Below, piece after piece: positions 1-4,763 of a DNA stretch of 5,404 nt. Source of the stretch: an uncultured Treponema sp. GTDB taxonomy: Bacteria; Spirochaetota; Spirochaetia; Treponematales; Treponemataceae. The position numbers and the translations under genes were made by a program. Under the pieces are notes generated by a model that saw nothing but the letters and a program-made list of their open reading frames with translations, ran no database searches and was not told where the DNA came from. The DNA lies in the NCBI GenBank assembly GCA_937892225.1, contig CALAUH010000071.1, forward strand, positions 1-5,404, written 5' to 3'. Position 1 is the first letter of the stretch, and each line of letters starts with the position of its first letter.

Positions 1-1
1 A

Positions 2-466
2 AAAAATGCAGCCGCTCTTGCAGAAGGCTGTAAAGCTCATGGAATTCCTCTCCAGACAGGTGGTACAGACAATCACCTTATGCTCTGTGATGTAACAGTT
101 TACGGACTTACAGGAAAACAGGCAGAAGCTGCATTGTTCCAGTGTGGTGTTACAGCTAACGCAAATGCACTTCCATATGACAAGAACGGTGCATGGTGGA
201 CATCTGGTATTCGTATTGGAACACCAGGACTTACAACTCTTGGCATGAACGAAGCTGATATGAAAGAAGTTGCTGATATCATCGACTTTGTATTAAAAGG
301 AACAAAACCTGGTCTTACAAAAGAAGGAAAACCTGCAAAAGGAAAGATTGACCTTGATCCAAAAGTTCAGGAAGAAGCACGTGCACGCGTAAACAAATTA
401 TTGAGTGAACACGTTCTTTACCCAGAATTAGATTTGGATTTCTTGAAAAAAGAATTCGTAAAATAG
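2..466 (+). CDS. glyA: Serine hydroxymethyltransferase, C-terminal part (5' end outside window)
   Basis: This PLP enzyme interconverts serine and glycine and charges tetrahydrofolate with a one-carbon unit in the cytoplasm. The reading frame is open from base 2, so 154 residues are visible and the N-terminus, including the PLP-binding lysine, lies outside the window. Family motifs seen are GGTDNHLM (fragment residues 20-27), the GLTGKQAEAAL helix, and SGIRIGTP around residues 69-76, whose arginine (about 71) corresponds to the substrate-carboxylate-binding Arg of the family. About 83 residues follow that Arg, against 54 in the 417-residue E. coli enzyme, so the C-terminus is longer; it ends in LYPELDLDFLKKEF. 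From memory, this tail is typical of treponemal enzymes. Codon use is less AT-extreme than in the next genes, as expected of a well-expressed gene. A strong hairpin with a T-run follows the stop codon. Confidence 0.95.
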   Translation, partial: KNAAALAEGCKAHGIPLQTGGTDNHLMLCDVTVYGLTGKQAEAALFQCGVTANANALPYDKNGAWWTSGIRIGTPGLTTLGMNEADMKEVADIIDFVLKGTKPGLTKEGKPAKGKIDLDPKVQEEARARVNKLLSEHVLYPELDLDFLKKEFVK

Positions 467-494
467 TAAATCTGTTATAAAAGACTAATAAAAG

Positions 495-570
495 TCACGC
501 AGATTACGCGGATAAACGCAGATCTTTTTATATCATCTGTGTAATCTGTGAAGTCTGCGTGATTTTTTTT
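495..570 (+). terminator. Long hairpin with T-run after glyA (intrinsic terminator)
   Basis: Positions 495-523 pair with 535-562 across an 11-nt loop. Base pairing is nearly continuous, with a few G-T wobbles and two small interruptions near 506/551 and 514-515/543. Eight T residues follow at 563-570, as in a rho-independent terminator reading on the plus strand. It lies 28 nt after the glyA stop codon. The stem is unusually long for a simple terminator, and only 15 nt separate the T-run from the next start codon, so it may also act as an attenuator of the following operon. Confidence 0.8.
498..562. repeat. Inverted array of 9-10 nt units (CGCAGATTA / ATCTGTGTA type)
   Basis: The left arm is three tandem variants of one unit (CGCAGATTA at 498-506, CGCGGATAAA at 507-516, CGCAGATC at 517-524). 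The right arm is three variants of its complement (ATCTGTGTA at 535-543, ATCTGTGAA at 544-552, GTCTGCGTGA at 553-562). Internal periodicity is not needed for a terminator and suggests a dispersed repeat element. From memory, similar strings occur between genes in many bacterial genomes; I could not check this here. Confidence 0.6.
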
Positions 571-585
571 ATAAAGAGGATTCAA

Positions 586-1257
586 ATGAAAAAAATAAAA
601 ACATCAGTTATTTTAAACTTATTAATTTCCGGTTTAGTACTTTTCTCAACAATTACAATGGTTGCAGGAATCAGTTTTATGGGCGGAAACAAAATATTTG
701 CATCTACAAATCTTACAGCATTCAAATATTTTACGGTAGATTCTAATATTCTTTCTGGAATCATTTCCCTTATTTTTGCAATATACGAAGTATTTTTTCT
801 ACAAAATAAAATAAAATCAATCCCAACTTTTGTTTATATACTTAAACTTATAGGAAACGTAGGTGTAACTTTAACAATGATAACAACTGTCTTTTTCCTG
901 GCCCCTACTGCAGAAACAGGTTTCTTTTCATTATTTTTAGACAGTAATCTTTTCTTTCATTTTATAATCCCAATGTTATGTATTATTTCTTTTATATTTT
1001 TTGAATCAACTGATTTAATCAATTTTAAATACACTTTTGCAGGATTAATTCCAATGTTCATTTATGGAACAATTTACACTATTAATATTTTAACTCATCT
1101 GGAAAATGGAAAAACATCAGCAACTTACGACTGGTATGGTTTTCTAAGAGGAGGATTTGATACTATCTGGTTTGTATATCCTGCAATACTTATAATCACA
1201 TATTGTTTTAGTTTTGTTATGTGGAAATTAAATAGAAAAAAATCTCAAGGAAAATAA
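586..1257 (+). CDS. Six-helix integral membrane protein (Pr6Pr-like), function unknown
   Basis: The 223-residue protein has six clear hydrophobic segments, at about residues 8-30, 50-71, 82-106, 121-140, 150-169 and 193-213, and ends in a basic tail (KLNRKKSQGK). The pattern FxYFTxxSN at the start of helix 2 (46-54), FFHFIIP leading into helix 4 (123-129) and an YDWYGF loop before helix 6 (181-186) resembles the Pr6Pr / FAR-17a-AIG1-like group of small membrane proteins, which have no settled bacterial function. The frame is open upstream to a GTG at 559, but that codon lies inside the terminator stem. ATG 586 has an AGAGGA ribosome-binding site at 575-580 with 5-nt spacing and gives a normal membrane-protein N-terminus. 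The next gene starts 1 nt after the stop codon, so the two are probably cotranscribed and translationally coupled. No promoter fits between the upstream T-run and this start. Confidence 0.8.
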   Translation: MKKIKTSVILNLLISGLVLFSTITMVAGISFMGGNKIFASTNLTAFKYFTVDSNILSGIISLIFAIYEVFFLQNKIKSIPTFVYILKLIGNVGVTLTMITTVFFLAPTAETGFFSLFLDSNLFFHFIIPMLCIISFIFFESTDLINFKYTFAGLIPMFIYGTIYTINILTHLENGKTSATYDWYGFLRGGFDTIWFVYPAILIITYCFSFVMWKLNRKKSQGK

Positions 1258-1258
1258 A

Positions 1259-2101
1259 ATGCGTCTTATTTTTATCCGTCATGGTGATCCAGACTATGCA
1301 AATGATTCTTTAACAGAAAAAGGCAAGCGAGAAGTTGAACTTCTAACTAAACGAGTAACTAACTGGAAAAATATTACAGAATTTTATGTTTCTCCAATGG
1401 GCAGAGCTAAAGCTACAATTGAACCATCATTAGAAAAATTAAATCGAAATGCCATTACTTTAGACTGGCTCCAGGAATTTCATTATCACACAGAATATCC
1501 TTCAAACTTTTTTATAAAAGAACTTTCCGGTAAAAAAACAATGTGCTGGGATTTTATTCCAGAAGTTTATTATTCTGATAAAAAACATTTTGATAAAGAC
1601 AACTGGTATAATTCCAAAATTATGAAGAAGGGAAATATTAAAAGAAAATACAAAGAAGTAACAGAAGGAATAGATGCTCTTTTAAAAGAATACGGATATA
1701 TCAGAAACAATAAAAACTTTTATGATGTTTTAAATCCTGTACATAATCCTAATTTTGATCCAGAATACTGTGCATTAGATAAAGGTGGAATTGGTGGTAC
1801 TGGTAAAGAAAAATATCAACTTGTTTCCGAAAAGAATCTAACAGAAAACTGCACTCTTGTTTTTACATGTCATCTTGGAATAATGTTCACAATAATTGCA
1901 CATTTAACAGGAATGTCACCAATGCAGTTATGGCAGAGTTTTTACGTTGCCCCTACTTCAATCACAATAGTAAATACAGAAGAAAGAATTAAAGGTCAGG
2001 CTGCATTCAGAGTAGAAAGACTTGGTGATACAAATCATTTAATCAATGGAAAAGAAAATGTATCCTCTTCTGGATATTTTACAGATTTATTCAAAGAATA
2101 A
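1259..2101 (+). CDS. Histidine phosphatase family protein (phosphoglycerate mutase-like fold)
   Basis: The protein has 280 residues. The N-terminus MRLIFIRHGDPDY carries the RHG signature, with H8 expected to be the phosphorylated nucleophile. Other family elements are a Leu-Thr-x-x-G segment (18-22), SPMGRA with R49 in the second phosphate-binding position, E73 as a possible acid/base residue, the second catalytic His as CHLG (204-207), and the C-terminal GDTNHL (256-261). It is longer than the usual roughly 200-residue members because of a lysine- and aromatic-rich insert at about 85-185, which probably shapes the substrate pocket. The substrate cannot be told from sequence; sugar phosphates, nucleotides or phosphoproteins are all possible. 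The start at 1259 follows the preceding stop by 1 nt, and no separate promoter is seen. It is probably a cytoplasmic enzyme, paired with the membrane protein upstream for reasons not evident here. Confidence 0.88.
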   Translation: MRLIFIRHGDPDYANDSLTEKGKREVELLTKRVTNWKNITEFYVSPMGRAKATIEPSLEKLNRNAITLDWLQEFHYHTEYPSNFFIKELSGKKTMCWDFIPEVYYSDKKHFDKDNWYNSKIMKKGNIKRKYKEVTEGIDALLKEYGYIRNNKNFYDVLNPVHNPNFDPEYCALDKGGIGGTGKEKYQLVSEKNLTENCTLVFTCHLGIMFTIIAHLTGMSPMQLWQSFYVAPTSITIVNTEERIKGQAAFRVERLGDTNHLINGKENVSSSGYFTDLFKE

Positions 2102-2141
2102 AAAAATAAGGAGATACCTAATAATACAGGCATCTCCTTTT
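2101..2141 (-). terminator. Terminator between convergent phosphatase and rpsU genes
   Basis: AAGGAGAT at 2108-2115 pairs with ATCTCCTT at 2132-2139, and CC 2117-2118 with GG 2129-2130 across one A/C mismatch. Read on the minus strand the stem is followed by ATTTTTT (2107-2101), a good U-run for rpsU transcripts. Read on the plus strand there are only four T residues (2138-2141), so termination of the phosphatase transcript would be weaker. The minus-strand U-run touches the phosphatase stop codon. Confidence 0.75.
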
Positions 2142-2162
2142 ACCGAAATATTCTAAATTAAA

Positions 2163-2369
2163 TTAGAATTCTTTTTTTTCAGTCTTACGTCTCTTGTTCA
2201 AAAGTTTTCTTTCAAGAGTTGTTTTCTTCTGGTGAAGAGTGGCAGAAGGTTTTTCGAAATATTCACGTTTTTTGTATTCGCGAATAATACCTTCTTTTTC
2301 AACCATACGCTTAAAACGTTTGATTGCTTTTTCAAGGTTTTCTGAATCATCAACCATGATAGTTGCCAT
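2163..2369 (-). CDS. rpsU: 30S ribosomal protein bS21
   Basis: The 68-residue basic protein matches bS21 along its whole length: an acidic start (VDDSENLEKAIKRFKRMVE, residues 6-24), GIIREYKKREYFEKPS (about 27-42), then a lysine/arginine-rich tail. bS21 sits on the 30S platform near the 3' end of 16S rRNA and helps mRNA binding during initiation. Start ATG 2369 is fixed by a near-perfect ribosome-binding site AAGGAGGTG (minus strand, 2385-2377) spaced 7 nt away. The gene is followed by a terminator at 2101-2141. It has its own candidate promoter at 2415-2443, and a separate lipoprotein gene ends 93 nt upstream. The ribosome-binding site and start codon are matched by a strong inverted repeat, described as its own entry. 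Confidence 0.96.
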   Translation of the reverse strand: MATIMVDDSENLEKAIKRFKRMVEKEGIIREYKKREYFEKPSATLHQKKTTLERKLLNKRRKTEKKEF

Positions 2370-2463
2370 TGTTGTTCACCTCCTTATATTGCGGTAATTC
2401 CGTAAAACAAAACTAGTTTAACTAATTTTTAAGAATTAATCAAGAAGGTGAACAACGACAACT
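2361..2463 (-). repeat. Inverted repeat sequestering the rpsU Shine-Dalgarno and start codon
   Basis: On the minus strand, GTTGTTCACCTTCTT (2456-2442) is complementary to AAGGAGGTGAACAAC (2385-2371), giving 15 consecutive pairs with one G-T wobble. After a small internal loop (2458-2457 against 2370-2366, which holds the ATG), five more pairs form between AGTTG 2463-2459 and CAACT 2365-2361. The distal arm starts at the last base of the lipoprotein stop codon, and the intervening segment is 56 nt. An RNA that contained both arms would hide the rpsU ribosome-binding site. Viewed as DNA, the distal arm reads like an inverted, slightly deleted copy of the rpsU start region. Confidence 0.75.
2415..2443 (-). 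promoter_or_regulatory. Candidate sigma-70 promoter of rpsU
   Basis: On the minus strand, -35 TTGATT (2443-2438), a 17-nt spacer and -10 TAAACT (2420-2415) match the consensus at four of six positions each. Transcription would begin near 2408, giving a leader of about 40 nt. The -35 hexamer overlaps the distal arm of the inverted repeat, so a transcript from this promoter would lack that arm and its ribosome-binding site would stay open. Confidence 0.45.
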
Positions 2464-2942
2464 TATTTACATAAATTTCTCTCTTCAATCTTATAGTAAC
2501 TAAGTTTGTTACCATCAAAGTATAATGTTGTTGTCTCTCCGCTTCTAATATAAAGTGACCAGTCATCTAAAATGATATCATCATAGTAATCCTGATCTCC
2601 ACCTTTATAATTTGGATAGATTACACGAAGTTTAATATTATAATTATCTTCCTCTACAGAAAAAATGCAGATTTCGTTTGGCCATGTACTTTTCCAGTAA
2701 TTTTTCCAGCCATGTCCATATTCAGTTGCCAAATCAATTGATTCAAGATAACATTCAGAATCTAAATTAACTATATGTAAATTTCCTTTTGTAGATTTGT
2801 GATTGTATGTATAGTCATCATCATTCTGGAAATTATTATCATAATAATAATCATCATCATTAGGACAAATGATAATACAACTTGACATCATAAAAATTGC
2901 TGCCAAACCTAAAACCATTGAAAAAAGTTTATTTCTTTTCAT
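2463..2942 (-). CDS. Small secreted lipoprotein with Asp/Tyr/Asn-rich linker
   Basis: The 159-residue protein begins with a basic MKRNK, a hydrophobic stretch (6-19) and the lipobox-like MSSC, so C22 is the likely lipidation site; spirochaete lipoboxes tolerate such residues. Residues 28-48 are almost only Asp, Tyr and Asn and look like a flexible acidic tether. The remainder (about 53-152) looks all-beta: GNLHIVNLDSE near its start, and a GETTTLYFDG strand near its end. From memory this resembles small beta-sandwich domains repeated in Treponema lipoproteins (pattern GNLxxxN...GxTTTxxF); the ligand is unknown. Start ATG 2942 has AGAGG at 2954-2950, 7 nt upstream. The gene is divergent from the umuD-like gene and lies upstream of rpsU on the same strand, with no terminator seen between. 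It probably localises to the envelope, facing the periplasm or the cell surface. Confidence 0.8.
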   Translation of the reverse strand: MKRNKLFSMVLGLAAIFMMSSCIIICPNDDDYYYDNNFQNDDDYTYNHKSTKGNLHIVNLDSECYLESIDLATEYGHGWKNYWKSTWPNEICIFSVEEDNYNIKLRVIYPNYKGGDQDYYDDIILDDWSLYIRSGETTTLYFDGNKLSYYKIEERNLCK

Positions 2943-2961
2943 ATAAATACCTCTAAAAATT

Positions 2962-2989
2962 AATATATTTCAGACTTTCTTATTTCTAA
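2962..2989 (-). promoter_or_regulatory. Weak candidate promoter of the lipoprotein gene
   Basis: A TATATT -10 hexamer (minus strand, 2967-2962) matches five of six positions. The best -35 at suitable spacing (TTAGAA, 2989-2984, 16-nt spacer) is poor. AT-richness makes chance matches likely here. Confidence 0.25.
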
Positions 2990-3031
2990 CTTTCTATACT
3001 AATTAAACCATAAAATGACCTTCGCTGCTTT

Positions 3032-3074
3032 AAAATAATTTAAGAATAAAATAAGTAAGTTCTTAAATTATTTT
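3032..3074. repeat. 15-bp perfect AT-only inverted repeat in the lipoprotein/umuD intergenic region
   Basis: AAAATAATTTAAGAA (3032-3046) and TTCTTAAATTATTTT (3060-3074) are perfectly complementary around a 13-nt loop. Each arm has a single G or C, so it would be a weak RNA terminator; no clean T-run follows on either strand. It is placed midway between the divergent start codons, just upstream of the umuD operator-promoter. It could be a second operator, a cruciform-forming site, or a weak bidirectional transcription barrier. Confidence 0.6.
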
Positions 3075-3078
3075 CTAA

Positions 3079-3129
3079 AATACTATACAAAACATAAGTT
3101 TTAACTTGACTTATATTTTGTATAGTATT
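3079..3129. promoter_or_regulatory. Twin-box operator of the umuDC-like operon
   Basis: Two 18-bp boxes, ACTATACAAAACATAAGT (3082-3099) and ACTTATATTTTGTATAGT (3109-3126), are inverted copies of each other at 17 of 18 positions. The outer arms extend the match by three base pairs to 3079/3129. Each box is itself an imperfect dyad (ACTATAC-N4-CATAAGT). The right box covers the -35 end and the spacer of the promoter, so a bound protein would block RNA polymerase. The boxes match neither the E. coli (CTGT-N8-ACAG) nor the Bacillus-type (GAAC-N4-GTTC) LexA box. The regulator is not in the window. Confidence 0.65.
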
Positions 3130-3134
3130 AAAAT
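3106..3134 (+). promoter_or_regulatory. Sigma-70 promoter of the umuDC-like operon
   Basis: -35 TTGACT (3106-3111), a 17-nt spacer and -10 TAAAAT (3129-3134) each match consensus at five of six positions. The predicted transcription start is near 3141, one base before the ATG at 3142, so the mRNA would be essentially leaderless. This agrees with the lack of any ribosome-binding site upstream of the ATG. A perfect TATAAT at 3134-3139 is also present, but no -35 lies at a usable distance from it. Confidence 0.65.
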
Positions 3135-3141
3135 ATAATTA

Positions 3142-3450
3142 ATGTTTACAGGTTTTCCATCCCCGGCTCAGGGTTATGAAGATAAATCAATTGATCTCAA
3201 CGCACTTATGATAAAGCATCCGGCTGCTACAGTATTTATGCACATTGATACAAACAAATATGTAAAAATGGGCATTTATAACGGCGACCTTATTGTAATT
3301 GACCGTTCCCTACCCGTTAATTCAGAAAGTTTTATCATATACGAAACCATGGGTGAATTTCATCTTGGAAAAGTACGCAATCTAAATTCAGAAGTGATTA
3401 TCTGTGGTGTTGTTACACATGTAATTCACACAGTAAAAAATTCTTTATGA
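3142..3450 (+). CDS. umuD: UmuD'-like DNA polymerase V subunit lacking the cleavable arm and protease dyad
   Basis: The 102-residue protein aligns with UmuD from its cleavage site onward. GFPSPAQGYEDKSIDLN (4-20) matches E. coli GFPSPAADYVEQRIDLN, followed by MIKHPAAT (23-30), GDLIVID (48-54), GEF (71-73) and a C-terminal GVVTHVIHTV (89-98). UmuD' is the accessory subunit that binds UmuC to make translesion polymerase V. Normal UmuD (139 residues in E. coli) cleaves itself after Cys24 using Ser60 and Lys97. Here only MFT precedes the Gly. The Ser60 position is K39 (NKYV instead of GDSM) and the Lys97 position is G76, with K77 beside it. An in-frame TAA at 3136-3138 rules out a longer N-terminus. 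There is no ribosome-binding site, consistent with leaderless translation. The stop codon overlaps the umuC start by 4 nt (ATGA). The protein is probably not a protease, although the dyad assignment rests on a manual alignment. Confidence 0.88.
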   Translation: MFTGFPSPAQGYEDKSIDLNALMIKHPAATVFMHIDTNKYVKMGIYNGDLIVIDRSLPVNSESFIIYETMGEFHLGKVRNLNSEVIICGVVTHVIHTVKNSL

Positions 3451-4706
3451 TTTTACATTGTGATGGAAACAGTTTTTTTGCATCTTGTGAACAAATATAT
3501 CGACCAGACTTACGGGGAAAGCCAGTGGCCGTTCTTTCTAATAATGACGGAATTATTGTAGCATTAAATAAAGAAGCAAAAGCATTCGGATTAAAACGTG
3601 GTGATCCATATTTTAAAGTAACAAATATCTGCGAAAAAAATAATGTTACTGTTTTTTCAAGTAACTATACTTTATACGCTGATATTTCTCGAAGAATTAC
3701 TTCAATATATCTGGAATATGCTCCTGAAATCGAAGAATACTCCATTGATGAATCTTTTCTTTTTTTTAATAAATGCAACTGGACAAACGAAGAGTACTAT
3801 CAGATTGGAAAAGAATTAAAGGAACGTATTTTTAAGGAGGTTGGCATTCCTATTTGCGTAGGCGGCGCACCTACAAAAACACTTGCAAAACTTTATAACA
3901 AAAAAGCTAAAGAACACGACGGTGTTTATATTTATGATGAATCGAATGTAGATAGTTTACTTGAATCTGTTGATTGTCAGACCATCTGGGGAATCGGAAG
4001 AAAACGTGCAGAAAAACTTTTTAATAACGGAATTAAAAATGCATTACAATTAAAAAATCTTGAATTAGATAAAGCAAAAAAATGGCTTACAGTACAAGGC
4101 GTTGCAACTATACGGGAATTAAACGGGGTTTCGTGTATAGATAAGATTGAACGTTTATACAGTGATGTAATAACAAGCAGCAGACAGTTCGGTATAAAAG
4201 TTTATGATATTCAAACTTTAGAATGTGCAGTTGTAAAATATACACAGGCAGTTGTAGAAAAATTAAGAAAACAAAAAGCAGAAGCAAACAGTTTAAGTGT
4301 ATATCTTTCTACATGCAATTATTATGAAAACAATCCGCTTACACAATATTCCAATGGAATTTTTATACAATTACCCAGAGAAACTTCTTATACAGCAGAT
4401 ATTGTACAATATGCAATAAAAGGATTACATAAAATATATAGAGAAGGATTCGGTTATAAAACTGTAATGATTAGTTTATATGGTTTATTACCAGAAAGAT
4501 TACAGGGGAATCTTTTTATAGACCCGACGAATGATATTAAAAAGAAAAACTTTATGAAGACATTAGACAGAATAAATTCTAATTACGGAAGAACAACTCT
4601 TTCACTTGCAAAAGGTTTTGAAAAAGGTGAACACTGGCAGACAAAAAGAGAAAAACTATCACCAAGATGGACAACTCAAATAGATGAAATTCCAACTATA
4701 AAATAA
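3447..4706 (+). CDS. umuC: Y-family translesion DNA polymerase V catalytic subunit
   Basis: The 419-residue protein is full length (E. coli UmuC has 422). It copies past lesions at low fidelity in complex with UmuD', the sliding clamp and RecA. Catalytic metal ligands are visible as D6 in LHCDGNSFFASCE and D101-E102 in YSIDESF. The steric-gate position that excludes ribonucleotides is F11, where E. coli has Tyr. LSNNDGIIVALNKEAKAFG (30-48) and GDPYFKV (52-58) are fingers/palm motifs. VGGAPTKTLAKLYNKKAK (138-155) and the helix-hairpin-helix WGIGRKRAEKL (181-191) follow, then RELNGVSC (223-230). The little-finger domain carries a QGNLF sequence (353-357) at the expected clamp-binding site (QLNLF in E. 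coli). The C-terminal SPRWTTQIDEIP (405-416) is the usual UmuC tail. The start is fixed by the ATGA overlap with the umuD-like gene, so translation is coupled. Confidence 0.95.
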   Translation: MILHCDGNSFFASCEQIYRPDLRGKPVAVLSNNDGIIVALNKEAKAFGLKRGDPYFKVTNICEKNNVTVFSSNYTLYADISRRITSIYLEYAPEIEEYSIDESFLFFNKCNWTNEEYYQIGKELKERIFKEVGIPICVGGAPTKTLAKLYNKKAKEHDGVYIYDESNVDSLLESVDCQTIWGIGRKRAEKLFNNGIKNALQLKNLELDKAKKWLTVQGVATIRELNGVSCIDKIERLYSDVITSSRQFGIKVYDIQTLECAVVKYTQAVVEKLRKQKAEANSLSVYLSTCNYYENNPLTQYSNGIFIQLPRETSYTADIVQYAIKGLHKIYREGFGYKTVMISLYGLLPERLQGNLFIDPTNDIKKKNFMKTLDRINSNYGRTTLSLAKGFEKGEHWQTKREKLSPRWTTQIDEIPTIK

Positions 4707-4736
4707 AAAAAATCGACGGTCTAAAAAACCGTCGAT
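4704..4736 (-). terminator. efp: Intrinsic terminator of efp
   Basis: ATCGACGGT (4712-4720) pairs perfectly with ACCGTCGAT (4728-4736) around a 7-nt loop. On the minus strand the stem is followed directly by seven T residues (4711-4705), giving a good rho-independent terminator for efp, whose stop codon is 28 nt upstream. On the plus strand the hairpin is followed by CATAATAAC, without a U-run, so termination of the umuC transcript would be inefficient. The U-run overlaps the umuC stop codon. Confidence 0.85.
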
Positions 4737-4763
4737 CATAATAACATAACTGTGTGTTAAAAA

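Noticed and set aside
100..282. 60-codon minus-strand ORF inside glyA
   Set aside because: It is antisense to a clearly conserved glyA coding region and has no recognisable features.
467..482. Promoter-like TTGAAA (443-448) with TAAATC/TATAAA before the glyA terminator
   Set aside because: The -10 match is poor at legal spacing, and transcripts would still have to pass the strong hairpin; too weak to list as a feature.
559..585. GTG start extending the membrane protein by nine residues
   Set aside because: The codon lies inside the terminator stem and the T-run, has no ribosome-binding site, and ATG 586 has a proper one.
582..764. 60-codon minus-strand ORF over the membrane-protein start
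   Set aside because: It is antisense to the membrane-protein gene, with no ribosome-binding site or family resemblance.
3079..3129. Palindrome as an intrinsic terminator or riboswitch
   Set aside because: It overlaps a strong promoter, is DNA-symmetric with two dyadic boxes, and lies upstream of the predicted transcription start, so an operator is the better reading.
3134..3139. Perfect TATAAT just before the umuD start as the main -10 element
   Set aside because: No -35 lies 16-18 nt upstream, and transcription would begin inside the ORF beyond the conserved GFPSPA region; TAAAAT at 3129-3134 fits the TTGACT -35 at 17 nt.
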